A DNA stretch of 64,000 nt from Euglena gracilis (lineage: Eukaryota > Euglenida > Euglenophyceae > Euglenales). Below are positions 10,676-21,145 of this stretch, piece after piece. Both the position numbers and the translations under genes were made by a program. Within the stretch, counting starts at the first letter, position 1. Each line of letters opens with the position of its first letter. The DNA lies in assembly GCA_039621445.1 (NCBI GenBank), contig CP154957.1:4458504-4522503 (forward strand), in the 5' to 3' direction. The notes below the pieces were generated by a model. That model had not been told where the DNA came from, ran no database searches, and worked only from the letters and a program-made list of their open reading frames with translations.

Positions 10676-10939
10676 CAGGGTTTTTTTTTAGTTGTGGACC
10701 CACTCCCGAGGGGTAGGGTGGGTGGGTCTGCCCCCCCCGGAGGGGGTGGGTTTTTCTTTTCAACGCCAAAGGCGCCAAATTTTTGAAAAGGGTGCTATTT
10801 TTAGCATTTTCGTGATTTTTGGCCATTTTCGGGGGAAAGTGAGTGGGTCCCGCCAGGACCCCCCTGGCGGGAACCACTCACGGGGGCCCCGGGGGTGGGT
10901 GAGTGGGGAGACCCCTGGTCTTTAAAAAAAAAAACCCTG
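10676..10939. mobile_element. hAT-type non-autonomous element, family A copy 2
   Basis: 264 bp with CAGGGTTTTTTTTTAG at the left and the complement of CAGGGTTTTTTTTTTTAAAG at the right. The interior shares the GGCGCC and GCTATTTTTAGCA blocks of copy 1. The flanks share TTGGTG (6 bp), extendable to GTTGGTG if one terminal base is lost, so the duplication is slightly decayed. Confidence 0.8.
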
Positions 10940-11487
10940 TTGGTGACAAGAATGGCATCTGCATTTCATTTAATTTTTTTTGGTTTCAAACGCTTTGTAT
11001 TTTTCAATGTCTAGAATTACGAAAGACGTGAAGAGATTCAAGGTTTCATCAAGGTTCGATCGTTGCACATGCTGCTCAATCACAAGGGTCGAGACAAAGC
11101 AAGGCGAGCTAACTGCTGAACATTGATCATTTGATCGATTGTTTCCATCGCTGTTGATTCTGGATACTCTCACCATTTTGACTTGTTTCTGGTGATTTTT
11201 TTTCATTGAAGTTTTTTCATTTTTGTAGTTCTTTTTTGCGTTTTTGGACCTGCTTGTCTGCAGTTTTCCCCCCTCCCCAGGTGGTGCATCCAACCCTGAC
11301 AAAGGCATTCTGCAAGGAAGCACAAGACAGCACTCTGGTACAGATTGGCACCCCCCAAACAGCGTTAACTCCTCTGTGTTCCATGCATCTCCTTGGCGCC
11401 GGACCTCGTGTTCCACAACTGTGTTAGGCCAGGGGGTTAGTGGCTTTCATGTGCTTGGTGGATCCAGCCTTGCCTTGCTCCCATATA
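10940..11487. other. No gene seen
   Basis: Mixed sequence with T-runs at 11170-11240. A minus-strand 148-residue frame (10970-11416) is lysine/asparagine-rich without G/C-ending bias, and I do not support it as a gene. Confidence 0.4.
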
Positions 11488-11818
11488 TACCTACCCCCCC
11501 CCCCCGGAAACTGTCATGCCCGAGAACCTGTCAGGGTCTCGCCCGGGAAACTGTCAGGGTCCCTGGTACCGGCCAACCTGTCAGTACAGGAAGTTGTCAG
11601 GGTCCCCAGTACCGGCCAACCTGTCAGGGTCATTTTTCATTGTCTTTCCCTTGAAATGCCCTACCCGGGAAACTGTCAGGGTCCCGCCCGGGAAACTGTC
11701 AGGGTCCCCGGTACTGGCCAACCTGTCAGTATAGGAAGTTGTCAGGGTCCCCGGTACTGGTACCGGTACCCAACCTGTCAGGTGGCAGTTTCCCGGGGTG
11801 GGGGGGGGGGTAGGTATC
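11488..11818. mobile_element. MITE-like element with poly-C termini and CTGTCAGGGTC repeats
   Basis: The left end reads ATACCTAC followed by a C-run and GGAAACTGTCA. The right end is the complement (CAGTTTCCCGGGG, G-run, GTAGGTAT). The interior is a direct array of GGGAAACTGTCAGGGTC and GGCCAACCTGTCAG blocks. Flanks CTCCCATAT and CTGCCACAT agree at 7 of 9 positions, a possible decayed 9-bp duplication. Non-autonomous, class undetermined. Confidence 0.65.
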
Positions 11819-12239
11819 TGCCACATCAGATGCACGCCAGTTCTTCTTCAATTCCGTTTATTTCTGTGTGTATCAGGCCAGTTGACGAATTTCCAATCTG
11901 AAAATTTTGTATCGTTGCAAAACTGTAAAATTATAGCATTCATCCCCTGGATTTGAACATTTCCCCTCTGATGTTTTGCCTTTGCATTTGAATGCCTTTG
12001 GATGTCGATTTTTTTTGCCATTTGGAAGTGTCAAGGAATCTACCTGGAAGATTACCCCTTCACTGGACTTGCACTCGCCATGCTTTTCTTATTTTATTTG
12101 AATTTAAAAGGATGGTTCCACCCCCTGGGAAGGCGGCAGAGAGGAGAGCATTTTCCAGTTGGGAGGGGGGGGGGATCAGGATATGGGTCAGGTAGCACTC
12201 CCCCGGCGCCGACTGTGCTGGGGTGTGCTGCGGTGTGAC
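11819..12239. other. No gene seen
   Basis: Unique-looking AT-balanced sequence leading into a degenerate hAT copy. Frames are short and lack G/C-ending bias. Confidence 0.4.
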
Positions 12240-12375
12240 CAGAGATTTCATTAAGTTTCGTGACCCGGGGCGACCCCCAAAATTGACCTCCCAAAAGTGG
12301 GTCCCCCCAGGCCCGCCCCCCAGGGGATGGGTGGGTGGGTTCGGACCCCCCCCGGGTCCTAAAAAAATGCCTCTG
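12240..12375. mobile_element. hAT-type element, degenerate family A copy
   Basis: Termini CAGAGATTTCATTAAG and the complement of CAGAGGCATTTTTTTAGGAC resemble family A with substitutions. The 8-bp flanks GGTGTGAC and GCTATGAC agree at six positions, consistent with an old insertion. Confidence 0.5.
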
Positions 12376-13495
12376 GCTATGACCATTATCAAGGAAAAGT
12401 TGCCTGCCGGTTTCAGCCCAGCTGGAGCCTAAACCCCCCTTGGGCGGTGTGCCTGTGATCAGTATGCACCCATCGCTCAAGGCACCCCCAGAGTTATTTA
12501 GAAAGCCTGGTAAAACTTTTTTGCGGCTTTTTGGAGTTTGTTGCCAGAGTTTGTGTTTCCACATGTTGCACATCAATGGATGCAGAGAAACAATCTTTGA
12601 ACAGTCATGGTCAATAATGGTACAAAGGTTTGGCTAAAATGACCCCAAACAACCCTAAAATTAGCCAAACTGGTTTATTACGATACAAAAAAAAACCCAA
12701 AGAAAGGCCCAAAATGACCTAAAAATGGCTTTAAATTGCCCAGAAAAACCAAACAAATTTTTTTTGAAAATGTCAAAATATCCAATATGTCCAATATGTC
12801 AATATGTCCCCTCCCCCGGTCGGAGGACACCTTTTTGGAGGTTTGGCCGAATTTTTAGCCTGTCCGAAAATTTTGCACCCAAATCGGTCAAAAACTGGCC
12901 AAAATGCCTTTTTGACACTTTTTTTTGGCAAAATTGCCCAGAATTTTCGACTCAAAGCACCAGAACGAAACCTTTTTGACTTTTTGGGGGGTGCTGGGTC
13001 CCGGGCACCCGCCAATTTTTTTTTACCCTTTGTCCAAACGACCCCCCCCCCCGTCGGAGGATGCCTTTTTGGTCACAACCCTATGTCCAAATGACCACAC
13101 CCCCCCCAGTTGGAGGGCAGAGGTTGCTGGGATGTTGGGGGGGGATTCAATGTGTCATTAGAAAAAAGGGTGACAGTTATCAGAGGGAGGTCGTTTCAAA
13201 TGGGTGGTTCACTCGTTTTGACAGACGATCTCAATTTTGAGTTGTGTTGAAAATCGCAAGTTTCCACCTTTTTTCCCCCAGTTTTTGAACTCCTGGTTTC
13301 TCATTTTCCATCCGCCGGTTGCCCGCCCCCGGTGTTTAAGCAGAAGCCTGGTCGAGGGCATGGTATAGGGCTCGGTCTCACCCACCCGAAAGTGTCCCCT
13401 CAACCTCCCATGTTTATGACAGCATGAGGCCATCCCATCTATCTGTTTGTGCTTCAGTCCAAGTGCATTTTGCCCCCCCCCTGTCCCCGTCACAG
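12376..13495. repeat. GGCCAAAA arrays and TATGTCCAA(C/T)GACC G/C-tract motifs
   Basis: 12630-12780 holds AAAATGACC/AAAATGGC repeats. 12795-13140 holds three spaced blocks of GTCCAA-type sequence, a C-homopolymer, then GTCGGAGGA and CCTTTTTGG, the same family seen at 15475, 17420, 17820 and 22925. 13150-13440 has no recognisable feature apart from polypyrimidine tracts ahead of the next exon. Confidence 0.55.
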
Positions 13496-13613
13496 GGGGG
13501 TTGTCTACCACGTGGCGGGCCAGTCCGTCGCCGTCCTGTTCAACTCCCCGGCCCTCAGCAACTCCAGCCACCGCAGCAGCGCCGCCGCCTTCATGCTGCA
13601 GCTGACGAGGCGA
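13496..13613 (+). CDS. Candidate exon, unknown protein
   Basis: A clear acceptor (pyrimidine run then CACAG) precedes GVVYHVAGQSVAVLFNSPAL and SNSSHRSSAAAFMLQLT, where almost every codon ends in C or G. Coding character stops after CTGACGAG. The donor could be a GC-type site there or the GT at about 13631. Not recognised. Confidence 0.55.
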
Positions 13614-13631
13614 GGGCCTTCCGGTGCCACA

Positions 13632-15246
13632 CCCCAGCCGCCTCCACGTGCGTTCGGCGGCTAAGCCGAAGCGGACACAGCCAGCCAGCCAGCAGCCTTT
13701 TCCTGCCCGGGACCCCCCCATCGACGAGTTTTGTTGATTCCCAGCCACCCTTTGGACAGCTGGATGGTAACAGATTTGGCTTTTGGAGGTGCAAAGATGG
13801 GCCGAAAATGGCAAAAATGGGTCGGTCAAAAAATCGATTTTTAGCAAAATTGGCAGTCTTTGGGGGTATTTTCGGAGTTTCGATTTTTTTGGTACCTGGT
13901 TCGACCCCGGATTGGGCCCAGTTCCAGCCGGGGGGGATCCTCATGGGTGGGGGGGGTCAGCCAGCAGCCTTTTTCAAGCCAGCCTGAATTTCCAGCCTCT
14001 GAGCTGGACCCCTCTGGTCATTGACATGCGCCCTGGGTGGCGCGTTGCTTCCTCGTTTCCTCTGTGTTGAGGGGTCGAGACACACACGTGTGCGCGCACA
14101 CTCCTGCCCCCCCCCCGAATTTGTCACTTGCAGGCCCCCAAGACTCTTCAGGTGGAAATCCCCCCGGGGGAAGGTCACCATGCCATATATTGGTGCATGG
14201 GCCTGCTGTGTTACACCCCCCCCCAAATCCGGACTTCAGGACATGAGGAGAAACAGTTGTCAGGGTTTGGCTCGCAAAACGTGAGCATCGCCATCGAAGA
14301 CAGCAGTTTCTGTATTTTTACAGACGTCCATCTGCAAAGGAGGGGAGTATGGTACACATTTTGGGCCGTAGCCCTCTCGTACACACCAAAAGGCTCTCCG
14401 AGCATTCTCTCTCCCTTCACGCCTCCCTGAGAGAGGTGCTGGAGGTGCAGATGGCAGCGGTCTCTTCGGCAGTCCATAGCGCCACGTGCGGGACACAGGA
14501 GGTCATGTTTGGGGACCAGCCTTCCCACTCCATTGGATTCACGCTTTAGTTCGTGATTTCCACCACTTCCACCACCCAACTTTTGACCAAGAAAAGAAGC
14601 TTGGGAGGTATTTCGGGCCATCGTGCACCAAAGATGCAACTGGCTGGGCCTCTGACCCGGGGGGGGTGACTGACCGGGGGGGGTCCGACCCACCCCCCTC
14701 CATCTGCCCTTATATCGAACCTGCCCCCCCCCCCCGCTGTGGGTTCCTAGGAAGATTTACACTGAGATTCACACTGATTTCCGCCTCTTTTGCAGACAGA
14801 AACGCCAACACGCCAACAAAATTTTATTCAGATAAGTTTAGGTCAAACGAACCGACGAAATGTTCCAGGTGCCCACATTTACACCCATTGGGTACACTGG
14901 TTTTTGGCTCCAGACCCCAGGGTGGGGTTGGCAAGGAACAACTGAAAATTTCCAACGAATGCCAGAAAAAAAAACTGGGGGGGGGGTGGCCAAAATCCAT
15001 CAAATTGGACAGTGGCCTCCTTCGTCCGGGGTCGACAAGCAATGGGATGGGCTGGACACCCCTGGCCAGGAAAGGTTGTGTCCACCTGAGAAGTGCCATC
15101 CCACAACATAGCATGTGTGCAAAAGCGTTTGTTACAACGTAGCCCGTTTGTATCTGGGTTTTCCCAGATAAAGCCGGGCCTGGGTGGTGGTGCAAGGTCA
15201 GTATGTCGAGCGCAGATGAAGTCCAAACTCAGGTCAGTGGGATCAG
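13632..15246. other. Intron-like sequence, several weak open frames
   Basis: G/C homopolymers at 13930, 14105, 14215, 14660-14735 and 14985. An inverted copy of the GCAGGTTCGATATAAGGGCA motif lies at about 14708-14730. Frames of up to 218 residues span this stretch but run through homopolymers and have no motif or codon bias. Confidence 0.35.
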
Positions 15247-15368
15247 TGCTCAGCCTCCTTCAGCATCCCAAACGCTTTCTTGGGCGGTTTCTACATGCCA
15301 CTGAGAAGGCTGCCGACAACATCCTGGAGGTGGCAGCGACATTGCTGCGTGTTCGCCAGGAGTCACAG
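15247..15368 (+). CDS. Candidate exon, helical segment of unknown protein
   Basis: 122 bp bounded by an acceptor (GATCAG) and a consensus donor (CACAG followed by GTGACC). The translation includes VLSLLQHPKRFLGRFLHATE and KAADNILEVAATLLRVRQES, an amphipathic leucine/alanine-rich helix pattern. G/C-ending codons predominate. Not recognised. Confidence 0.55.
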
Positions 15369-15471
15369 GTGACCGGCCGCCCCTTGCATTCAACTTGAGG
15401 GGTTTTCTGGCCATACAGCCCGAGGAGGAAAGGGAGAACGAAAGGGATAAAATGGCCAAAAAATTATCTTC

Positions 15472-15550
15472 TTACCCTATGTCCAACGACCACCCCCCCC
15501 CCGGTCAGAGGACAGAGGTTACCGGTCATTGGACATAGGGGGGGGGGGTA
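15472..15550. repeat. Short palindromic G/C-tract element
   Basis: The left side reads CCCTATGTCCAACGACC then a C-run. The right side reads GGTCATTGGACATAGGG then a G-run, the inverted complement with one mismatch. The centre is GGTCAGAGGACAGAGG. It is the cleanest copy of a motif family scattered through the first 23 kb. Confidence 0.7.
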
Positions 15551-16125
15551 TCATACCTTACAAGATCTTAAGATATCCTATAATCTTAGCGAAAGAGAGG
15601 TTTCCGAACACATACAGGGGTGCAACAGAGCCTTGCAGGATGTCCCTGGAACCTGGGAGGAGGTGGACCTTGTTTGTTTTGCAGACTGATCCCTCCCCCA
15701 TGAACCTGGATATCTGTCTGGCGCCTGATATGGCACCCGAAACCTGTTCTTACCGTGCATATGTTTCTTGAAAGCCTTTCTCAACCAGAGGGATAATCCT
15801 TGCGAAAATCTCACCTCACAAGTCAGCTGAAACAAGCCTACACGACAACTTTTTCATTGTCAAAGACAAAAAAATTTTGATTTCCTTTTTGGGGGCTTTT
15901 TGTGTGTATTTTGTGATTTTTGTGACGCGTTTTTTGAGAGTTGCGCCCCCCCCCATCATTGACACGCAGAATCGTGTTGTGAACAAAATGCATTCAAGAA
16001 GCTTCAGTGTTTGGACAGCAGTTTTTGCCACATGAATGTTCTCCATTGCGCACAGAATAGCAATTGCAAAACCGGAGGATTATACAACAACATACTGGAG
16101 AAGGGAGGACACGCTTGGAGGTTTT
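15551..16125. other. No gene seen
   Basis: An 80-residue plus frame (15529-15771) has mixed codon use. It was inspected and not supported. Confidence 0.35.
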
Positions 16126-16602
16126 ATATATACATATGTATGTATGTATATGTATACACACACATATGTATATTTATGTATGTACGTATGTATGCATGCA
16201 TGTATGTATGGATGGATGGATGGATGCATGCATGCATGCATGCATGCATGCATGCATGCATGCATGCATGCATGCATGCATGTGTGTATGCATGCATGCA
16301 TGCATGCATGCATGCATGCATGCATGCATGCATGCATGCATGTATGTATGTATGTATGTATGTATGTATGTATGTATGTATGTATGTATGTATGTATGTA
16401 TGTATGTATGTATGTATGTATGTATGTATGTATGTATGTATGTATGTATGTATGTATGTATGTATGTATGTATGTGTGTATGTATGTATGTATGTATGTA
16501 TGTGTGTATGTATGTATGTACGTATGTATACATATATGGTACATATAGTATGTGTGTGTGTGTGTGTGTTTCTATACATATATATATATATATATATATT
16601 TG
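16126..16602. repeat. Compound microsatellite (TGCA)n(TGTA)n
   Basis: About 150 bp of TGCA and GGAT tetramers pass into about 190 bp of TGTA tetramers, then TG and TA dinucleotide runs. All six frames are open only because the tetramers lack stops. Confidence 0.95.
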
Positions 16603-16668
16603 ACACTAATTCTAGACCAAATCTCGAGCCTTGGTTGCTTTGTTTTCCAACAACCCCGCCCCAACAGG

Positions 16669-16828
16669 CTGTCACAGGCTGGTACTCGCTAGCTTGTCAC
16701 GGGACAACTTCCCGTCCGCAACGCCGGGGGCGTTCCCCAATCCAGTAATGGATGGGTCCCTGTACGAGGAGCTGCAGTACTCCTACACCTGCCGCCTGGT
16801 GAACCGCCTCGTGACCAAGCCGTGTTAA
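16669..16828 (+). CDS. Candidate terminal exon, unknown protein
   Basis: After a CACAG acceptor, the frame reads RDNFPSATPGAFPNPV then MDGSLYEELQYSYTCRLVNR and LVTKPC, ending at TAA (16826). Codons are strongly G/C-ending. If the stop is real this is a last exon. A GT within CTCGTGACC could instead be a donor. Tyrosine-rich YEELQYSYTC is notable but matches no family I know. Confidence 0.5.
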
Positions 16829-18005
16829 CAGATGCACAGTGTTTGTATACAAACAAAGATTCACCAACGTTAAACGCAATGCTTTCCAGCTTTTCTTCTG
16901 TTTTTTGTGCATTTGAATTCACATAAATTTGGTATAGTTCAAGTACACCGATTCATATTCTTTCGGTGTGTTTCGATGTTCAGTAACCTTATTATTAACG
17001 TCCCGGATTTTTCATTGTGGGCCAGATATGTTCGGCAGACTCCCAAAATAAATAAAATTGAGAATCCAGAAAATTTCAGCCTTTTTATTTTGGACGATTT
17101 TCTAAATTTTGCACATGTTTTGTTGGAGGCCAAGCTTTTGCTTCAGTGGCTGCAGTACCCCCACAGGGGAGCTCAATTGCCAATAGTCCAAATCTGGCTA
17201 GAAAAAATCCTGGTGGGTCCCCAGGGGGTTGCTTGCAGGGACAGCTTGTGCATATTTTTTTTTCAGTGACCGGAGTGAAGCGCCGGAATTGCTTTTGACC
17301 CCTACGTCTGTCGCGCCAAAGGAAGAGCAGCGCCAAAAAAATCTTTTTTCCCAGCCGGGGGACCCCCCCCAGGTAGCCAGTGGCTTTTTTTCAGTGTCTT
17401 GTAAAATGGCTGGCCAGTGAACCCCGTACCCCCCATGCCCAACGGCCGACCCCCCCCGGTCGGAGAACAACTTTTTCGTCACAACCCCAACCCCCCCCCC
17501 AAAGTAGGACCCCCTGGCGGCACGAAGCGCCGGGGACAGCGAAAAAAAAATTCAAAACAGACCAAAAAAACTCCAATTTCATACACAAAAATGATTTTTC
17601 AAAGAGTTCAGATTTTCGAGGTGGAAAAAACATGTAAACGTTAATTTACACATGGCATGAAGTGCTGAAAATAATAATTTTAACGTCTTTGGGAACCTGA
17701 CTGAAAAAATGATGTTTTTTTCCGGGCCCAGGTCGGTCAAGAAAAAATGCAAAGAAAGAGGACCCTCTTCTGGAGGTTTCCAGCAACGGTCCCAAAAATA
17801 AGGCCCGTGTCTTTTTGTGGGGTATTCCAAAACCCACCCCCCTCGGTCAGAGGGCAGAGGTTACCGGTACACAGGGGGTGGTTGGTAAGGAAAAGCCTCC
17901 TGGAGCCTGGTTTGAGACACAAAAGGGAAGCCGGCGATCGTATTTTGGGGTCGCAGAAGGTCAAGCCGCATCATTTCTGCCTCTGTGGTTGCCACGTGCG
18001 GAAAG
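16829..18005. other. Intron or intergenic sequence with TATGTCC-family blocks
   Basis: 17420-17500 and 17820-17890 carry the C-run then GGTCGGAG or GGTCAGAGGGCAGAGG blocks described at 15472. The remainder has T-runs and short frames without codon bias. Confidence 0.4.
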
Positions 18006-18160
18006 CGCCCCCTGCGGCTTGCCGGCGACGTTCCCCGACGAGCCCTCCGACCGCCTGGTGGAGGTGTTTGAGCTGCTGTCGTTGAAGGAGACGGCCGAGG
18101 ACGAGTGGATGTACCGCCCAGCCCGTCTCCGGCTTGTGTGCGGCAGCAAGCTCGTCGTTG
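18006..18160 (+). CDS. Candidate exon, unknown protein
   Basis: The acceptor GGAAAG is followed by GLPATFPDEPSDRLVEVFEL, LSLKETAEDEWMYRPARLRL and VCGSK, about 90 percent of codons ending in G or C. A donor is possible at CTC followed by GTCGTT. The acidic mid-section is followed by an arginine/leucine-rich segment. This is one of the strongest exon calls in the window, but the family is unknown. Confidence 0.6.
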
Positions 18161-18228
18161 TGCCCTTCCCTTTTTGTTCCCCCCCTCTCTCTCTGGACGG
18201 CTGCATGTTTGTCTGTTTGTCAACCAGG

Positions 18229-18266
18229 CCTAACCTAACCTAACCTAACCTAACCTAACCTAACCT
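18229..18266. repeat. Interstitial (CCTAA)n tract
   Basis: About seven tandem CCTAA pentamers, the complement of TTAGG. That is the arthropod-type telomere sequence, but it also occurs as a simple interstitial repeat. Unique sequence lies on both sides, so this is not a chromosome end in this assembly. Confidence 0.85.
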
Positions 18267-18586
18267 CCGGCCTGAATTGAGGCCGAAATTACACCAAAAT
18301 TTAGATGTAACGCTAACTGTGACGCATCTCCTGCCCTGGAAAGTCGACCTGGAAAATTCTGAGATCTTTGTTTCCCATGTGCTCATGTGAAGGCAGTTTT
18401 CCGCAACCACGTAATGGGTGAATTTGAATAGTTTCGTTGTTGGGTTCCAGAAACATGTTTTTGATCACCCTGCCAAGTTATTCATCTTGCTTATTGTGTT
18501 TCGGATTTCATTTATTTCATCACGCGAGTGCATTTCGAGCACACATCCTTTTCTAATCTTGATCCTCTAATGTCGATCATCCCAAC

Positions 18587-19057
18587 CAGGGAATTTCTTA
18601 ATCCGGAGGGTACCCTATCCCCCGGGGGGGGGGGGTCCAGCCAGCCAGCAGCTCAAATCCAGCCAGCAGCCCAGGCTGGGAGCCCCCCCCTCCTGGGAGT
18701 GAAATAAAGTTGGGTCCAGCCCGGCCGGAGGCCGGGCCAGTCGGCCGAAGGCCGGCCCAGCCGGCCGCTGGCTGGCCAGCCAACTGGGCTTCCCAGCTCA
18801 CCTATCCCTGCATTTTTCCCCCCTCATCACAGCTTGCTCCATCACACCCCCAGCCTTGATCTAGCTCCATCCACCAAAATGTCGAAAATGGCAAAAATGG
18901 TGTGGAAATTGTTGGTTTTTATCGACCCAGCCCAGCCCAGCCCCCTCCAGCCCCGGACCCCCCCTCCCCCCTATACCCCCAGGGGGGGTCCAGCCAGCAG
19001 CCTTTTTGCCAGCCGGAGGCTGGACCCCCCCCCCGGGGGTCCTTAAGAAATTCCCTG
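18587..19057. mobile_element. hAT-type non-autonomous element, family A long variant
   Basis: 471 bp with termini CAGGGAATTTCTTAA and TTAAGAAATTCCCTG. A perfect 8-bp target duplication ATCCCAAC lies at 18579-18586 and 19058-19065. The interior contains CCAGCCAGCAGC and GGCCGGCC-type repeats and an inverted pair of G-run plus TCCAGCCAGCAGC blocks. No transposase. Confidence 0.9.
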
Positions 19058-19257
19058 ATCCCAACTTATTTATGTTTATGGTCATTGCCACTGCTGTTTG
19101 GTATTATGTCCCATTTTCTAGAACTGCTGCCACTGCAACTACCACTGCCAGCAACTAAAGGAACACTTCTCTTTCAGTTCATAAGACTGTGTGTTACTCT
19201 ATGTCAAAATGGCCATGCAATGAACAAAACAAACACCGACATATCAACAATATGACA

Positions 19258-19289
<32 letters not shown>

Positions 19290-19290
19290 A
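19258..19290. repeat. (GAC)n microsatellite
   Basis: About ten GAC trinucleotides followed by ACAACA-rich sequence. Confidence 0.9.
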
Positions 19291-19362
19291 ACATTAAAAA
19301 AAACACAACAGCAGCAACAATGATAGTGGTGGTGTTAAAAGCTGATTAGCCTCTTCTCTCAT

Positions 19363-20154
19363 TTGGCGTTGAATGCGCTGCCACAATTTCTCGAGGTCTC
19401 CATAATAAGTCAAAGTGTAAGCCTCCCCTCGCCTGGCCGGTCGGGCTGCAGATGGGGCACGCAGAAGTTTGTCACGGCCCCAGTGCCAGCCATTTTGATA
19501 ATCTCAAAAACAACAGGGCCTGAACCTTTGGCCCAAGCCAACATGGCTACCCCAAGTCATGGATTCCCGCTTGTTGCTCGCGGAGAGGAGAGCGGTGCTG
19601 TTCCCAACTGGGCGCGGATGAGGGGAAGCACAGTCGCGAGGCTGGCAGCCAAATGGCCAAGAAATGCTCGATGCTTGATGGGCAATTATTTTTGTCACCT
19701 GGAGTTGACATGCGGTGTTTGTGCGTTGTGCAGGCTGTACAGAGGTGAGACTCGGCCCTTATTTAGAGGTTGTTCGACTGGAGGGGAGCAAAAGGAAATG
19801 ATGCTGGGGAAGGATAAGTCCCTGTATTTGCACACACCAGTGCCTGGAGGTTTTTCTGAAAACTATTGCACACGCTTCAGACAGTATTTGGGAACTGGTG
19901 ATCATGAGAAAGTCACCCCTCTGGGTATTTTGTCCCTAGCTTTGCCAAAAAAAAAATTGCTTTTAACGGTTTTCCGAAAGGATCTGAACACCCCATATAT
20001 AAGTTCCCCAAAAGTTCCCCCCTCCCCTGGACCAACCAGTGTTTGGACCCCCCTCCCCCCGAATTCAATACCCCCGACGGCCCACAACGCCAGGAGAGGT
20101 GAAAATTCCCTAGGAAATTGCGCAAAATTCCAAATACAAATGCAAACTGAATGA
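19363..20154 (+). CDS. Hypothetical 263-residue open frame
   Basis: An ATG-initiated frame of 263 codons, longer than expected by chance in non-repeat sequence of this base composition. It includes CGVCALCRLYRGETRPLFRG and GGFSENYCTRFRQYLGTGDH but lacks the G/C-ending bias of the exon islands. The last third is proline-rich. No family recognised. It could be a transposon relic or chance. Confidence 0.25.
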   Translation: MALNALPQFLEVSIISQSVSLPSPGRSGCRWGTQKFVTAPVPAILIISKTTGPEPLAQANMATPSHGFPLVARGEESGAVPNWARMRGSTVARLAAKWPRNARCLMGNYFCHLELTCGVCALCRLYRGETRPLFRGCSTGGEQKEMMLGKDKSLYLHTPVPGGFSENYCTRFRQYLGTGDHEKVTPLGILSLALPKKKLLLTVFRKDLNTPYISSPKVPPSPGPTSVWTPLPPNSIPPTAHNARRGENSLGNCAKFQIQMQTE

Positions 20155-20951
20155 ATTTCTAAGACCAAACTGATCGTGTGATACCTTATTGTTTGAGACA
20201 TTTGAGCACCAGCATTGGTAGTAGGATGTCGCGGAGCGCCACTGGAACTGATTAAGTTTTTGGACCTCCGAATCATCATGATGTTGGAGGGTCCGGCTGA
20301 ACCAAGAAATAATTTAAAAAAGCAGTTTTAAGGTGCTCACCTGAAGTTCTTCCAAACCCCGACACCTTATTTTGGAGGGGGGGGATTTCTCTCAACTTCT
20401 CTCCACCTTGAAGTTCTTCTTTTTAACTTGGTGCACCTCTGCAGGCGGTTTTGCACAGGGGACGTTGTTTGGGTTGTCTTATTTAAATTGTCTTCGGTTG
20501 GCCTGTAAAGATCAGCAATCTCACTTATTGATGCATTGTCTGCCAACTACTTGACTCCATTGTTTGAATTTTCTCTCTCAAACCCGTATTTGTGAAAAAC
20601 ATCATCAACAGGGCAGAGTGTTGTTTTCATCATTGATATTGCGATGTGTATGTTGGATGAGAAAGATGGGACACACTGCATCGCTATCATCTGTAGAAGA
20701 CGATTTTAAATTAAAACCTGAATTAAAAGTTAATCAGTTGAATTTAATTATTTTTAAATATTTAATTTATTTTCTAAATTTTATTAAACAAATTAAATAA
20801 ATTTTTTAAAGTTAATTTAATAAACTGAATATTTTTGAAATTTAACTAAATTTTAAAACAAAACTCATTCTTCTATTTGCTATCTAGTCTTCTATTTGCT
20901 ACCCCGGGGAGCCAGGCGTACCAAACAGAAGGCGCCTGCCCGCCCCACCAG
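20155..20951. other. AT-rich non-coding stretch
   Basis: 20700-20870 is a TTTAATTTA/AAATTAAA-rich tract of about 170 bp. The rest lacks coding signal until the exon at 20952. Confidence 0.45.
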
Positions 20952-21135
20952 CGCCCCAGGGCCAGCGGCTGCCCACGGGGGCCTCCTGGGCGCACTGGCG
21001 GCAGGCGTGGGAGCACCTCCCGGCGCCGCTGACGTCCTCCAGCCCCGCCAGCCTGAAGGGCCGCCTCAGCCAGCCGTGCTCCCCCGCCAACGCCCGGGAG
21101 GCGCTGCGGCCGCCGCCGTGCTGCGGCCCGGGATT
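20952..21135 (+). CDS. Candidate exon, GC-rich, unknown protein
   Basis: In the frame whose codons begin at 20957, essentially every third position is G or C. It reads QGQRLPTGASWAHWRQAWEH, LPAPLTSSSPASLKGRLSQP and CSPANAREALRPPPCCGPG. There is no ATG, so it is easy to miss; an overlapping alanine-rich frame has weaker bias. The acceptor is CCACCAG at 20951. The frame ends at TAA 21143 or at a GT near 21136. Tryptophan-rich SWAHWRQAW is distinctive. A 37-bp minisatellite starts about ten bases after the exon. Confidence 0.55.
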
Positions 21136-21145
21136 TGTGCCCTAA

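Noticed and set aside
16036-16675. Long frames of repeated MYVC/THIH/CMHA peptides on both strands
   Set aside because: They are translations of TGTA/TGCA tetranucleotide repeats, open in all frames. The same applies at 29.2-29.6 and 30.65-30.9 kb.
18229-18266. Chromosome end
   Set aside because: Only seven CCTAA units with ordinary sequence on both sides.
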